From: Sipunculus nudus
Taxonomy: Eukaryota > Annelida > Sipuncula > Golfingiida > Sipunculidae
NCBI GenBank assembly: GCA_026874595.1
Contig: CM049307.1
Span: 94,464,330 to 94,528,329 of the forward strand
Direction: 5' to 3'
DNA: 64,000 nt
Positions 24,871 through 38,200 of this stretch are shown here, in pieces. A program made the position numbers and the translations under genes. The notes beneath the pieces are model-generated. The model saw nothing but the letters and a program-made list of their open reading frames with translations, made no database searches and was not told where the DNA came from. Positions within the stretch are counted from its first letter, which is position 1. Every line of letters starts with the position of its first letter.

Positions 24871-27800
24871 TGCTTTGCGTGCAGACTGTAGTTCACTTTC
24901 GAAAGTGGTAAATTTAAGAAAGTATTAGAATGCTGTCTGCATTGGTGATATTTTGCAGAAAGGATTAGGTCAATTGGAAACAACTAGAAAATGATATTCC
25001 TTTATCAGTTTATGCAATTAGAACTGGTTTGCTCTAAACCGGTTTAAAGTCAACCAAACTACTGAAGACCCAGTTTCAAACAGACTACTGCAGACTGAAG
25101 AGCAAAGTGGCTCAGATTGACGACCCAGATTATTTGATAGTGCAGATTCACCCTAAATTACCTCCAGAATTTAATGTATTGTTTCCTATTGAATACCCTC
25201 TGCAAAAGTTCATCAAATATCATATATAACTGTTGGAGTTAATTTAACACCAGATAAATAAACTCTGGCTAAAACATCATACCTCCTTGAAAAACATGAA
25301 ATATAACCTACAGGTTTGTGAAGGAGAGCATGATGATCTGAGGACAGTCAGTGTACAAGCTGTGATTTGCGGTTTATAGTACAAGTATAGGATTAATGAT
25401 GCGGTGACTCAGTGGTTCACATTGTTACCATGCATCATTTATTCACCCCATCACAACCAGTACAGTAGACAGATGAGTGACTGACTTGAATTTACGACTG
25501 CTGAGTGCACTCAGTGCATTGAACGTACCTTTATTATCCATGGTAGATGGTCAGAGTGCAATCATGATAATCAGACGAGTTTGACTTGGTTTTGTGGTTA
25601 CAACTGTGTCTAAATTCAGCATGTGTATTTTATTTCCCATTAAGCTTTATTATATACCTGTGTTACTGTTACCATAACACATTATGGTATATACTCATGA
25701 TCAGTCTATTTGTCTGTCTGTTAATTTTTATTGCCGCAACAATAACTTACCAGAGCTTTGATGGATATTCACGGAACTTACCATAACTACTTGCAAATAG
25801 ATTATCTCACCCCAGTACTGTTCAATTATAGGCAAAATCCACGCATATTTAAACTAAGTACATGAATACATGTTATGGGAGGAGAAGATATGTAAGAATT
25901 TGCTGTCTGTATCATGCAGCTAATATTTTCCCAAGAGCTATTTGTGTACAATATTAGAGCTTCCAAATTACTCGGTGATACAGATATTATGTTTGTATAA
26001 TGTCTAATGATATTTGATAAATATACCAGTTATTCCAATAAGTATCCCATTCATACAAAGCAAGCTAAGCCCCTGTGTGCATTGTACACATTTATCTGCT
26101 TCCGGCCTTAAAATAGAGCAAAACCTGCATAAAACACAAGTAATTTACAATTTTCCAGCAGATTTCTCAAGTCTAATTGTTAATCAATAAGTGTAACTAT
26201 ATTTGGCATAATATTTCAAAAGTTATAAGGCAATATTTTTTCAAATGTATAACGTTTTAATTTGTCCTCATAATTTGAGGATTTGGGTGTTGTCCAAAAA
26301 GGAGTACTTCTGTGGAGTATATCTCCATGCCCTTATCAGACCCTGACAGGTTTATATTGTTCAATTTCTCAAAACCACTCATGGGGGTTGCCATTTTGTG
26401 TACACACTAAAATTTGGATGACACAAGTTACATGTCGAAATTATTGGTGTACCACTAGTATTTTTATACAAGGGATTATGTGTATAGCTAAGAGCAGCTT
26501 AACAACAAAACACATTGTATCCTAGCTGTGGTATTTGACATTTATCTGTAAGTTTATAACAACGGGAGCATGTGACAGTTCGCTCATCAGATCGTAGGTC
26601 GTTATCATACCATGATCAGCTTCCTGTCAGACACACAGGGTGTAACCAGGGCCCACAAGGAAGTAAAGAAGGTATACATACATACGTTATCAGTACCGCT
26701 ATCCATGTTTACCAGTTATTTTTTCTTTCACTTTATGGTTACTGGGACAGAGGTCAGACTGAGTGCTCTATATTATCTGGACTTGGTTTACTCACATTTT
26801 ATGGTAGTTCAAGGCTATTATTTTCTAGCTTGATCATCAAGCTCTAGACATGATGAGTTTATGTTGCCATGGCAATGCAGTGTGTTCTGGCAAATTTATG
26901 CATTTTTTTTTCAAAATAACAAAAATGCCTCCTACTTTATATCTTGACCGATTTCGATTCTGTTTGTTTTATCAGAGAGAGTTGTGTTTAGGCTTAAAAA
27001 ATGATGTAAACATCATTACATGCATACTCATAGCAAAAATTGCCTAGTGATGTTGCAGGGGCATTGGAATAAATTGTGCACCATTTCATGGATGTTCTGG
27101 TTAATATTATTATCACTTTTCCTTTGTTTAGCCATGGTCACCTTACAAATTGTCGTCTTATGTTACCCCTCAATCAAGTTGTTGACAGCCTTTCATCATG
27201 TCCTTTTCCCTTCCTGGCAAAATTTATCAGATTGATCAGATTTTTATTACAAGAAATTTGTATTCTTAATGAATACCTGTTTGTATGTTATACAAAATTA
27301 TGTATAACACATACTGATAGTTTTTAGAGAGAAATCAATGTACAGTCAATACTACCGCATCTGACACTCTTAGCTCACCTGACATAACGTTACCTGAGCC
27401 AAAGCATTGGTCCTTGATTTGTTGTCAATCAAGACATCTTAAGCCATCCAGCCAATCATAGAGGTGACCCAGGATTTCCAATTTGACAACAGTACAGGTC
27501 ATGCTTGCTGAAGTTTACTTAGACAAAAATTGGACATTGTGGCCTGTATTCAGTGACCTGCATGGGGTAAAGGAAATAAAATTAGCACTCGCAGACTTAG
27601 CCATTTTGGTTATTTATATATCCTGTCATCGGTTTAATATTCCTGAGGTTAAAATATCATGACAAGTGTTTTTCAGTGTGTTTAAGCTTTCAGTTTATGC
27701 AATCTCACCATATACAGTAAACTACACAAAGTATATCGTTTAATGTATGGATTATTTAATATGCTTGTGAAAATCTTTAAAATTGGAGAAGGGCCCTCAG

Positions 27801-28803
27801 AACATAAAATGGGTGGAAATCTTTGTTCATTTCAGGTAGATAATGTCAATATATAATATCAGACTTTGCCTTACAACCCTTTATGTATAGACAATGGCGT
27901 CAATTTATCTTCAAGATTGGGGGATGACTCTTAGACACACATATATATTTATATTTATAAATATATAAATATATATATATAGATATATATATACACACCT
28001 TTTTAGCATCTTTATGACACATTTCAAATATATTAGCACATGTATGTCATATTTTAAATATATATATTTAATCATATTTCAAATATAATACAATTAAGTA
28101 TAAGATTTCAGAAAATAAGGTTTTTATGTTTCCAGTATATGTTAATTCTAAAACAGGTTTAGATATAATATTTCATATAGTTAACTCATTAATGGAACCA
28201 GTCTATAATTTATTTATTACTGTATTTCATTTGCAATGTGTAAAATAAATGTTCTCCGACAAGGAGGGGGGGTTATTACATTGACCATCCCCCTCTTACA
28301 AAAATTTGGGGGATATATGCCCCCAATCTCCCCCTATATTGATGCCCCTGGGTAAAGATAATTTGTTTATGCGGTAGCAGTGAGGCTACAGTATAAACAG
28401 ACATCACTTGTGTCATGGAGGCGTCTTACTCATGAAGGTTTTATATTGGAAATTTGATACCATCTTGATCAAAAAGCCAACCATGCACACTATATTACTG
28501 GTCCATTGAACACATTTCTCAAGGATCTGATTTTAAATATATCAGCATGGATTAATTGACATAAACTATGACATTCATATTGATGTTGGAGACATTTACT
28601 TATTACATGTAACCATTGATGCAGTATTTCAGTATATACAAGTATATATAATATATAGCAATTTTGAGACTCTAGAACAGTTGTACTTTCAAAGTAATAT
28701 AGCTCAGCAATCATTTACCATATATCACATTAAACCAGAGAATGGAGTTAGGAGGTGTAGTCAGTTATACATGCCAGTCATATATTTAAATTGAAAATTA
28801 AGA
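24871..28803. other. no gene seen; AT-rich with a minor element fragment
   Basis: No recognised exon. Near 27371 ttagctcacctgacataacg resembles the 5' end of a further Helentron-like family, but no matching 3' end was found. 27950-27990 is a TA-rich simple repeat. Confidence 0.45.
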
Positions 28804-29018
28804 CAGGGCTTGGCATAACTTTTTAAAGTACTTGCCTAGTCAGGCAAGTAACATTTAGCTTTTACTTGCCCTACATGAATTTTTATTTGCCCTACAAATG
28901 TTATTGATTGTATTCAAGAACACAAAGAAGTAGGAGGGGACTTCCAGTTGTCCTACTACTATTTTCTGGAATTTTCACTTGCCCCGGGCAAGCAGTTAAC
29001 CTTTAATGTCAAGCCCTG
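28804..29018. mobile_element. MITE with CAGGGCTTG termini (hAT-like)
   Basis: Starts CAGGGCTTGGCATAAC and ends GTCAAGCCCTG, imperfect terminal inverted repeats of the CAGGG type known for hAT elements. Internal hairpins are ACTTGCCT-agtc-AGGCAAGT (28831-28850) and CTTGCCC-c-GGGCAAG (near 28979). No clean 8-bp target duplication is evident. It ends 80 bases before an ADAP exon acceptor. Confidence 0.65.
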
Positions 29019-29098
29019 TAAGAAAAAGAAAAACATTCTAGTCTTGGTTGAGGTATGCTCTCTAACTGCTCTCTATTTGTCTATATATTTATTTTCAG

Positions 29099-29232
29099 AT
29101 CCAGAATGGGCTTCGTACAATATTGGAGTATTTCTGTGCAAGGAGTGTGCAGGAGTACACCGGAACATGGGGTCTCACATCAGCAAGGTCAAATCTATCA
29201 AATTGGACCGTTGGGAAGAGGACCAGGTCAAG
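29099..29232 (+). CDS. ADAP1: ADAP exon: ArfGAP zinc finger, second half
   Basis: The acceptor is attttcag at 29091-29098 and the donor AAG|GTCAGA follows 29232. The exon begins in phase 1 (AT completes an Asp codon started upstream) and ends in phase 0. It encodes [18 protein letters not shown], then VHRNMG. CKEC is the second zinc-binding cysteine pair and the R of VHRN is the expected catalytic arginine finger of ArfGAPs. It continues with [17 protein letters not shown], a family hallmark. A second possible donor lies six bases earlier (CAG|GTCAAG); the later one gives the exact [10 protein letters not shown] junction expected from homologues. Confidence 0.93.
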
Positions 29233-32200
29233 GTCAGACAAAGACAGGGGTCATGGGGTCAAAGGGTCATTTGTCTATGACAGGGCTACAAAAAAGTACT
29301 GTATGTAAAGTTGAAACAGGACTTTAGGCATTATTTTGGAAAGAATTCCTTATTAAGGGATCTATTAATATAATGTAGTATCTGTCAGTATTTTGTTCTT
29401 AAACCTTTTTTTTTGTTCCTGTACAAAAATGAAAACAAGCTTGCACAAGGCGCAATCAGTGGCACATGACAAAACGTGTGCACACCACCTCCACCTGGTG
29501 GCTGTACCACGCAAATTTACAATCAAGATTTTTCAAGCTTCTTTTTCAAGCGACCATCCATTGTTTTTTCTGTGTTGATACATGTTTCTTTCCTTGTTTT
29601 GAGATGTCTCGAGTGCTCAAGATTGGACCGAGTCTGGTCACACAGTCTTGTTTACTCACTCACAGAACCGTAACATCATATAACATCGTTGAACAGGAGA
29701 TATAACAAGCTGGGATAGTTTTGCTGGGAAACTATTGTATTCAGCTAAAATAAGCAAATAAAGTGAGATAATACAAGTATCATTGCTAATGATTATGAGC
29801 CTTTAAAAAAGATTATATGCAAATGTATGTTTACTATAATTTTGTGAAGGTCTATAGGAATAAACAGACTACAATGAAATAGAAGGCATATTTTGAAGAC
29901 ATTGTAACCTCTTTTCCATATGAATGCTGGGATTTAATACAATTATCATACACAACTTCAGCTGAGAGACATTGCCCATGAGTACCATGATTTTACCTAC
30001 GTTGGAACTCACACAGTGAATTTTGGTGATGATGTGGCTGTTTAATTTAACAGTCCTCTTCCTCATATTGAGTACAAGAAAGCAAAGCTTGGTGGTTACA
30101 TTTAGACTTTCATCTAAAGCCCTCACGTAATCAATAAATTTAATCACACAAGCATCTTCAGGTAAATTCACTCCACTTGACATGAGCCTGATCGACTCGG
30201 CTTAAATCAACGTCATTTGCTTTTTGGATGAAGAAGTTTGATCGATTGTAAAGGAAAGTGTAAATAATATCAACATTGCAGGTGCATCGTATGGGTCCTT
30301 GTAACATGCCCACAAGCCGTTATCATATTTGCAATAATACCTAGCTATTTCTATGGTCCTCAAGGTCACATTCCTTTCCGTATACAAGGAAGTTAACCCA
30401 GCAAAGTAGACACTTCTGCTGATCTCAAGTGGCCCTTTCCAAAATACTTAAATTCTTAGTAACATTTGAGAATTACAGATACAGATTTCATGCTGTCAGT
30501 CATAAGTTCTTACAGGGAAAATTTATCTCAATAAATGTTACACACATTTTGACATTATTGTTCAATCAATTGATACTTTAATTTAGTGTAAAAGAATTTC
30601 AGATTTTGGTGAATAAAATTAAACATTAACTGGAAACTCCAATGTGCAAAACTTTTTAATAGTGATTCAATGAATGTTGTGGCATTAAATTCTTTTAAAT
30701 TCAGTTTTAACATTTGTGATTTAAAGATAATAAAATATATATGTATGCATAATATGACCCTATATGTGCTCCACTCTGGATAATTAATGATTGTAACTTA
30801 GAATTCTGATATTTTTACTTATATTTCCAGAGGCTTTTATATAAACTTAAATGCATTATTCCCTTGAAAGTGAAATAAAGGTATTAGTCCCTTCTGTCCA
30901 CTTGCCTGTCAATCTGTAAATTTTTCATATGCATCACAGTATCTCAAAACTTTTACTGTATTTCTTCCTGACAGTCTTGTCAGAGTATTAGTTTTGCAAT
31001 GTACTATTTAGAACTTTACTATAACCAAGTAGAAGGGCCTCTTTCCTCCTAGCTTCTCATATGCTAATATAAATGAAAACATTAAAATAGAATATTTTGC
31101 ATATTTTGCATTTGCAATAGATTGAAACTTCAACTGGGCGGCATGACCCATAGGTCCCTTGTTTTTAGAATATAGCACATATCAGTCTGTCTTTGGGTAC
31201 TTGGGCATCTCTAATGCCACAAATTTGTAGGGCCAGCTGTCACGTCAGGAGACATCTTCCCTTACTTTATTCATTCCCCTGTTATTCGACAGGTACCTGT
31301 AATTGCTTGTCTGCCCATATTCTAGTTTTATTGTGAACTTTCTATTACCTGTTATATTACTCCTCTGCTATCCTCTGGCACTTGAATCAAAGTTTTGGCC
31401 ACACATGTAAGGCCAGGATTTGTGTCATTGTTCATTTAAACAATTCAAAAGTCAGAAGAACCAGATAATGGAATTATTTTGGGTTCATATGGAGAGGAGA
31501 TGGTACATAATTCTCCTGTACACTGAGAAAAAAATATGGTGTTATATCGTGACACAATTCATGGAAAAATATCATAATCATGATAGCTTTAATTTCCTGG
31601 TCTGACACTGCTATATATTATGGCCGGGAGCCAGGATAATAATGACCAAGCATGAGAGCGAACCTAAGCTAAATTCCTGAAATTGGAGAAGGTCCAGATT
31701 GTTTAAAGTATTATATACATAAGAATAAAAGTGAATGAGGTTTAATTTTCTGAAAATTCCTGATATGGAAATTCACAAATTTCCTGAAATCAGAAAATAT
31801 AGTGAAATTTCTCATGTATGAATATGACTGGGAAATGAATGTGAATGGAAAAAAGTTACAGGATAACCTTTGGTTGAATAAGTTTCTGAAAGGGTTTATA
31901 TGAGGCAGAAGTAGGTAAAATAAGAAAGAAAATCACTTAAACATTTACTTTACCAGTCAGAATTTGTCTAGATGGTTATAGATGGTTATACCATTCAGTT
32001 TCTTTCTCTTCTTAAATTTCTCACACCTTATCAGGAATTTATAAAAAATTCTTTTTTTCTGAAGGTCCATACCTCTGTGCTGATGTAGGCATATCATCAT
32101 CTTTTTTAAACGCAATTTCAACCATGCATGTTGTAATGGGGATGCATTGTAAAAGCTGATGGGACTGTCTCACTTTTGAAGCATGCTTTTCACTGGCTTC

Positions 32201-35200
32201 TGTGGCTAAAGAGTAGAGCACAGGACTCAAAGCCAGGGATCGCGAGTTTGAATCTCAGCTGAGGTGGTGAAATTTTTGATAGTCGGGCCCCCACCCAGGG
32301 TAAGCACTCTGCAAGCTTAATGGGAAGATTGTTCGGCCATGTTTCAAATGTTTCTCAAATGAGTGTGCCTTTGGGGGGTTTTCTGGTGGTATGACCCACC
32401 AAAGGGGATGCTTATACACCCAGAGCCCGCTGGTGCAGTTGTTACAGGTGTCTCTTTTATTGTGGTACTTGTGTCTGTAGGCATTCAGTTTCGTGTCAAG
32501 AGCAAACCCTGTGTGCTGCTATAAATAACCACATCTGCTGAACTCTCGCAGAGTGTAGAAACAGCGCTCATACTAATCTGGAACTTTCTGGGCTGGTTGC
32601 GCTCTATGAACGCATGTCTTGTAATGTTCTTTGGGCGTGTGTATTATGTATTGTTTGGTTCTTTGGAATTGTTTGTGATATAGAAGTTTCTAGAATTTCG
32701 GATGAAAAGTTGTAGGGGCTGTGTTTGAGAGCTGGGAAAGAGAGAGAAATATTCCAGCGGACACTGAAGAGTGTGAGTCAGTTTTGGACCTATCCGATAA
32801 CTGTAGTAGTGTCAGGGATTCTACGAACTCTATGCAGATTTAGTGTGGCCTGTCTCCAGTTTGCTTTCAGGATTATTACAAGACCTTCACTTTTGGATTA
32901 CAATGGATTGATTTTGTGATCGAATTGGACTATTATTCTCTGAGGAGATTTATGTGAACTGTTCATCTGGATTACATGTTTTAAAGGACTTGTTGTTGCT
33001 GTGACAGTGGTGGTATCCAGGTACTGTACACTTTATTTATTACACTGTGTAATTGTATTGATTTACTGTTATACTGTTGTTATACTGTGTAATTGTATTG
33101 ATTTAGTGTAATGTAATCTTACAGGATTGTTTGAAGAATAAATTATAATTATATGTTAACAAAAAACCACTGACTTCTTTATTCATTTCCCTAGACATTT
33201 CATGCTGCCTAGTGTTATAGAATCTGATTTTTTTTTATCTCCATAACAAAATTTAGGCTCATCATGACTATGTGATCTGTTGTTATTAGGTTCCGTAACA
33301 CAGTAGTCACAGGGTCTGTTTAATGCCAGGATATAAAATGAGAGGAAGCATGTGATACTGCCATGTCACACAGTCCGAAACCATAATTGATTCTGCAGAT
33401 GTACATATGTATTTGTAGTTAAGTTAGCATTAAGAAACGGAGGTGGTTACCTTCACAGAAAAAAATATAGTGGTTGGAATGCAATCAATATGGGTTTAAA
33501 TCCAGGATTTGCACAATATTTTCCCCTGAGCACAATGTGTACCTTACAGTGAGCATGCTTCAAACAGAAATTAACAATGTGGATGGAATGTGCATTGTTG
33601 ATGGAATGGTATATATAGGTATGAACAGAAATAGCTTTATTAAAAAATAAACTATGTGGTTTAAGCTAGCTAGCAGTCCATTTATACAATGTACGTAGGT
33701 AGTACATATGCCTGTGGTATGTATGCAGCAAAACTGGGGATACAGAAAAGTGACAGAGTAAATTAAGGAGTGGAGAAGTCATCCATTTAGGAATACCCTA
33801 TCACTGACATCAAAGTGTGGAATTCCCCCATCCATTACCATGCATATGCTTTTTCAATCACTAGAGTCTAATTTGCTGCATTTTAAATATATGCATATAT
33901 ACTGCATTCATATATATTGTAGCTGTATGTGCATATTTAACACATATGATCTGCATTTGCATTTAGGAAATACTACCTTTAAGATGGGTATGCATATGCA
34001 TTTAATTCATACAGATTAAGCCACAACTTTAGGACACCAAGCTTAATTAGCTTATTATATTGGTATATGTTAGTGTTTGATATGAATTTTATTTTTATAT
34101 TTTAGATGATGGAGGCTCGAGGCAATGATAAAGTCAGGGAAACATATGAACAGTTTGTACCTCTGTTCTACAAGAAGCCAAATCGCACAGACCCCCAGTA
34201 AGTGTTTACCTATTACCAGGTATTGTTAATGTACAGACCCCAAGTAAGTGTATCACTATTACCAGGTATTGTTAATGTACTGATGCCTAGTAAGTGTTTA
34301 CCTATTACCAGGTATTGTTAATGTACAGACCCCCAGTAAGTGTATCACTATTACCAGGTACTGTTAATGTACAGACCCCCAGTAAGTGTATCACTATTAC
34401 CAGGTATTGTTAATGTACAGATGCCTAGTAAGTGTTTACCTATTACCAGGTATTGTTAATGTACAGACCCCCAGTAAGTGTTTACCTATTACCAGGTATT
34501 GTTAATGTACAGATCGACCCCCAGTTTACTTGTTTAACTATTACCAGGTATTGTTAATGTACATACCCCCAGTAAGTGTTTACCTATTACCAGGTATTAT
34601 TAATGTACAGACCCCCAGTTTACTTGTTTAACTATTACCAGGTATTGTTTATGTACAGACCCCCAGTAAGTGTATCACTATTACCAGGTATTGTTAATGT
34701 ACAGACCCCCATTTTACTTGTTTACCTATTACCAGGTATTGTTAATGTACAGACCCCCAGTAAGTGTATCACTATTACCAGGTATTGTTAATGTACAGAC
34801 CCCCAGTAAGTGTATCACTATTACCAGGTCTTGTTAATGTACAGACCCCCAGTAAGTGTATCACTATTACCAGGTATTGTTAATGTACAGTCCCCCAGTA
34901 AGTGTTTACCTATTACCAGGTATTGTTAATGTACAGACCCCAAGTAAGTGTATCACTATTACCAGGTATTGTTAATGTACATATGCCTAGTAGGTGTTTA
35001 CCTATTTCCAGGTATTGTTAATGTACATACCCCCAGTAAGTGTTTACCTATTACCAGGTATTGTTAATGTACAGACCCCAAGTAAGTGTATCACTATTAC
35101 CAGGTATTGTTAATGTACATATGCCTAGTAGGTGTTTACCTATTACCAGGTATTGTTTATGTACATACCCCCAGTAAGTGTTTACCTATTACCAGGTATT

Positions 35201-38200
35201 ATTAATGTACAGACCCCCAGTTTACTTGTTGTACTATTACCAGGTATTGTTAATGTACAGACCCCCAGTAAGTGTATCACTATTACCAGGTATTGTTAAT
35301 GTACAGATGCCTAGTAGGTGTTTACCTATTACCAGGTATTGTTTATGTACATACCCCCAGTAAGTGTTTACCTATTACCAGGTATTATTAATGTACAGAC
35401 CCCCAGTTTACTTGTTTAACTATTACCAGGTATTGTTAATGTACAGACCCCCAGTAAGTGTATCACTATTACCAGGTATGTATTTTGAATGTACAGACCC
35501 CCAGTTTACTTGTTTAACTATTACCAGGTATTGTTAATGTGCAGACCCCCATTTTACTTGTTTACCTATTACCAGGTATTGTTAATGTACAGACCCCCAG
35601 TAAGTGTTTACCTATTACCAGGTATGTATTGTTTATGTACAGACCCCCAGTAAGTGTATCACTATTACCAGGTATTGTTAATGTACAGACCCCCAGTAAG
35701 TGTTTACCTATTACCAGGTATGTATTGTTAATGTACAGACCCCCAGTAAGTGTTTACCTATTACCAGGTATGTATTGTTTATGTACAGACCCCCAGTAAG
35801 TGTTTACCTATTACCAGGTATTGTTAATGTACAGACCCCCAGTAAGTGTTTACCTTTTACCAGGTATGTATTGTTTATGTACAGACCCCCAGTAAGTGTT
35901 TACCTATTACCAGGTATGTATTGTTTATGTACAGACCCCCAGTAAGTGTTTACCTATTACCAGGTATGTATTGTTAATGTACAGACCCCCAGTAAGTGTT
36001 TACCTATTACCAGGTATTGTTAATGTACAGACCCCCATTTTACTTGTTTACCTATTACCAGGTATTGTTAATGTACAGACCCCCAGTAAGTGTTTACCTA
36101 TTACCATGTATGTATTGTTTATGTACAGATCCCCAGTAAGTGTTTACCTATTACCAGGTATGTATTGTTTATGTACAGACCCCCAGTAAGTGTTTACCTA
36201 TTACCAGGTATGTATTGTTAATGTACAGACCCCCAGTAAGTGTTAACCTATTACCAGGTATTGTTAATGTACAGACCCCCATTTTACTTGTTTACCTATT
36301 ACCAGGTATTGTTAATGTACAGACCCCCAGTAAGTGTTTACCTATTACCAGGTATGTATTGTTTATGTACAGACCCCCAGTAAGTGTTTACCTATTACCA
36401 GGTATGTATTGTTTATGTACAGACCCCAGTAAGTGTTTACCTATTACCAGGTATTATTAATGTACAGACCCCCAGTTTACTTGTTTAACTGTTACCAGGT
36501 ATTGTTTATGTACAGACCCCCAGTAAGTGTATCACTATTACCAGGTATTGTTAATGTACAGACCCCCATTTTACTTGTTTACCTATTACCAGGTATTGTT
36601 AATGTACAGACCCCCATTTTACTTGTTTACCTATTACCAGGTATTGTTAATGTACAGACCCCCAGTAAGTGTTTACCTATTACCAGGTATGTATTGTTTA
36701 TGTACAGACCCCAGTAAGTGTTTACCTATTACCAGGTATTATTGTATCGCCAGACATAGTCTGGAGATACTATGGTTTAGGCACGGTTGAGCCCCCGCCG
36801 CCGCCGCAGAGATTTCTTTTGGACACAATAACTCAAAAAAATATTCCAAGGATCTTTTTCAAACTTGACACATTTATAGATATAGGTGAGAGGACGAAGC
36901 CTATATAAAATGGGGTCATGACCTCAACTAGGAGAGTGACCTTGACCTTGAATAGATCCATTTTTGGAGAAAATCACACAAATTCTTAAATATCTCAAGA
37001 AATCTTTCATGGATTTATCCAAAAATCAAGTTGGACAAAGATCTTGGATAGTGATGTCATGTACCGGAAACTGGTGGTGCCACCAAGTATCCTTTTCTTG
37101 TTTTTGAGCCGTTTAATACCCCCATCATTGCCACTTGACAGTACTTTTAGCATCACAAGTCAAAAACTGATTGACAGATTTCTTTAATATTATGCATGTA
37201 CATAGGTATGGGTTATGGGATGATGTATATTAAAATTGGGGTCATGACCTTTCCTTTGAGAGTGGCTTTGACCTTGAATATTACCATATATGGTGAAAAT
37301 CACATTAAATCATGAATATCTTAAAAAGGGATGCATGAATTGGTCCAAAAATCAAGTTGACGGAAGATCTTGGATAGTTTTGTCTTTTGCAGAAGATAGG
37401 TGGTGCCACCTGTTGTCCTTTTCTTGTTTTTTTGTGCCTTTGAATACCCCATCATTGCCACTTGACAGTATATACTGTGAGCATTATAAGTCAAACAGTA
37501 ATGGACAGATTTCTTTCATGTTATGCATGTATATAGATATGGTTTATGGGATGAGGTATATTTAATTTTAAATTTAATTTTAAAATTTATTTTAATTTAA
37601 ATTATTTTTTTTTTAAATTTAATTTTTTTTTCAAATGTTGGATATTTTGGAATGCAGTTTATTGATTTGGGGTCATGACCGTGACTATGAGAGTGACCTT
37701 GACCTTAAATTTTCCCATATTTGGTGAAAAACATAAAATCATGAATATCTTAAAAAGGGCCACTTGACAGCACTGTGAGCATTATAAGTCAAAAACTAAT
37801 GGACAGATTTCTTTTATATTATGCATATACATAGATTTGGATTATGAGATGAGATATATTTAAATTTGGGTCCTGACCTTGCATATGAGAGTGGACTTGA
37901 CTTTAAATATTGCCATATATGGTAAAAATCACCAACAATCATGAAAATCTCCAGTGAACATGGGGGATTGCTTCAGCTAGTGGTATGCACATGGTGTTGC
38001 ATCATGTTTTGCCCAAACATCAGCAGTTCTGGGCCATGGTCAGATTCTATAAATAGATATGATGGTCAGTGATAAATGAATTAGTGAACTGGGTGTACCA
38101 CAGAGTCACAACTGGATCATTTTCCTTTGAGAGTGGTCTTGACCTTTGGACGAAGACTATTTAAAATGACTCATGAATGTTGCCTATATGGGACTTGACA

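Larger units (their letters stand above)
29233..34105. other. ADAP intron (ArfGAP domain)
   Basis: 4.9 kb intron. It contains Helentron-like 3' ends at 31131-31161 and 31322-31325, a tRNA-derived SINE and a SINE tail, listed separately. Otherwise AT-rich with no exon recognised. Confidence 0.6.

Noticed and set aside
32191-32270. Functional tRNA gene
   Set aside because: A- and B-box-like motifs are present, but the acceptor stem and cloverleaf are not intact and the sequence continues into a SINE body found elsewhere.
34576-36908. Many overlapping plus-strand open frames of 60-106 codons with repeated MYRPPV/VQTP residues
   Set aside because: They are translations of the 46-bp minisatellite; the unit is not a multiple of three and the frames drift. 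They lie in an ADAP intron.
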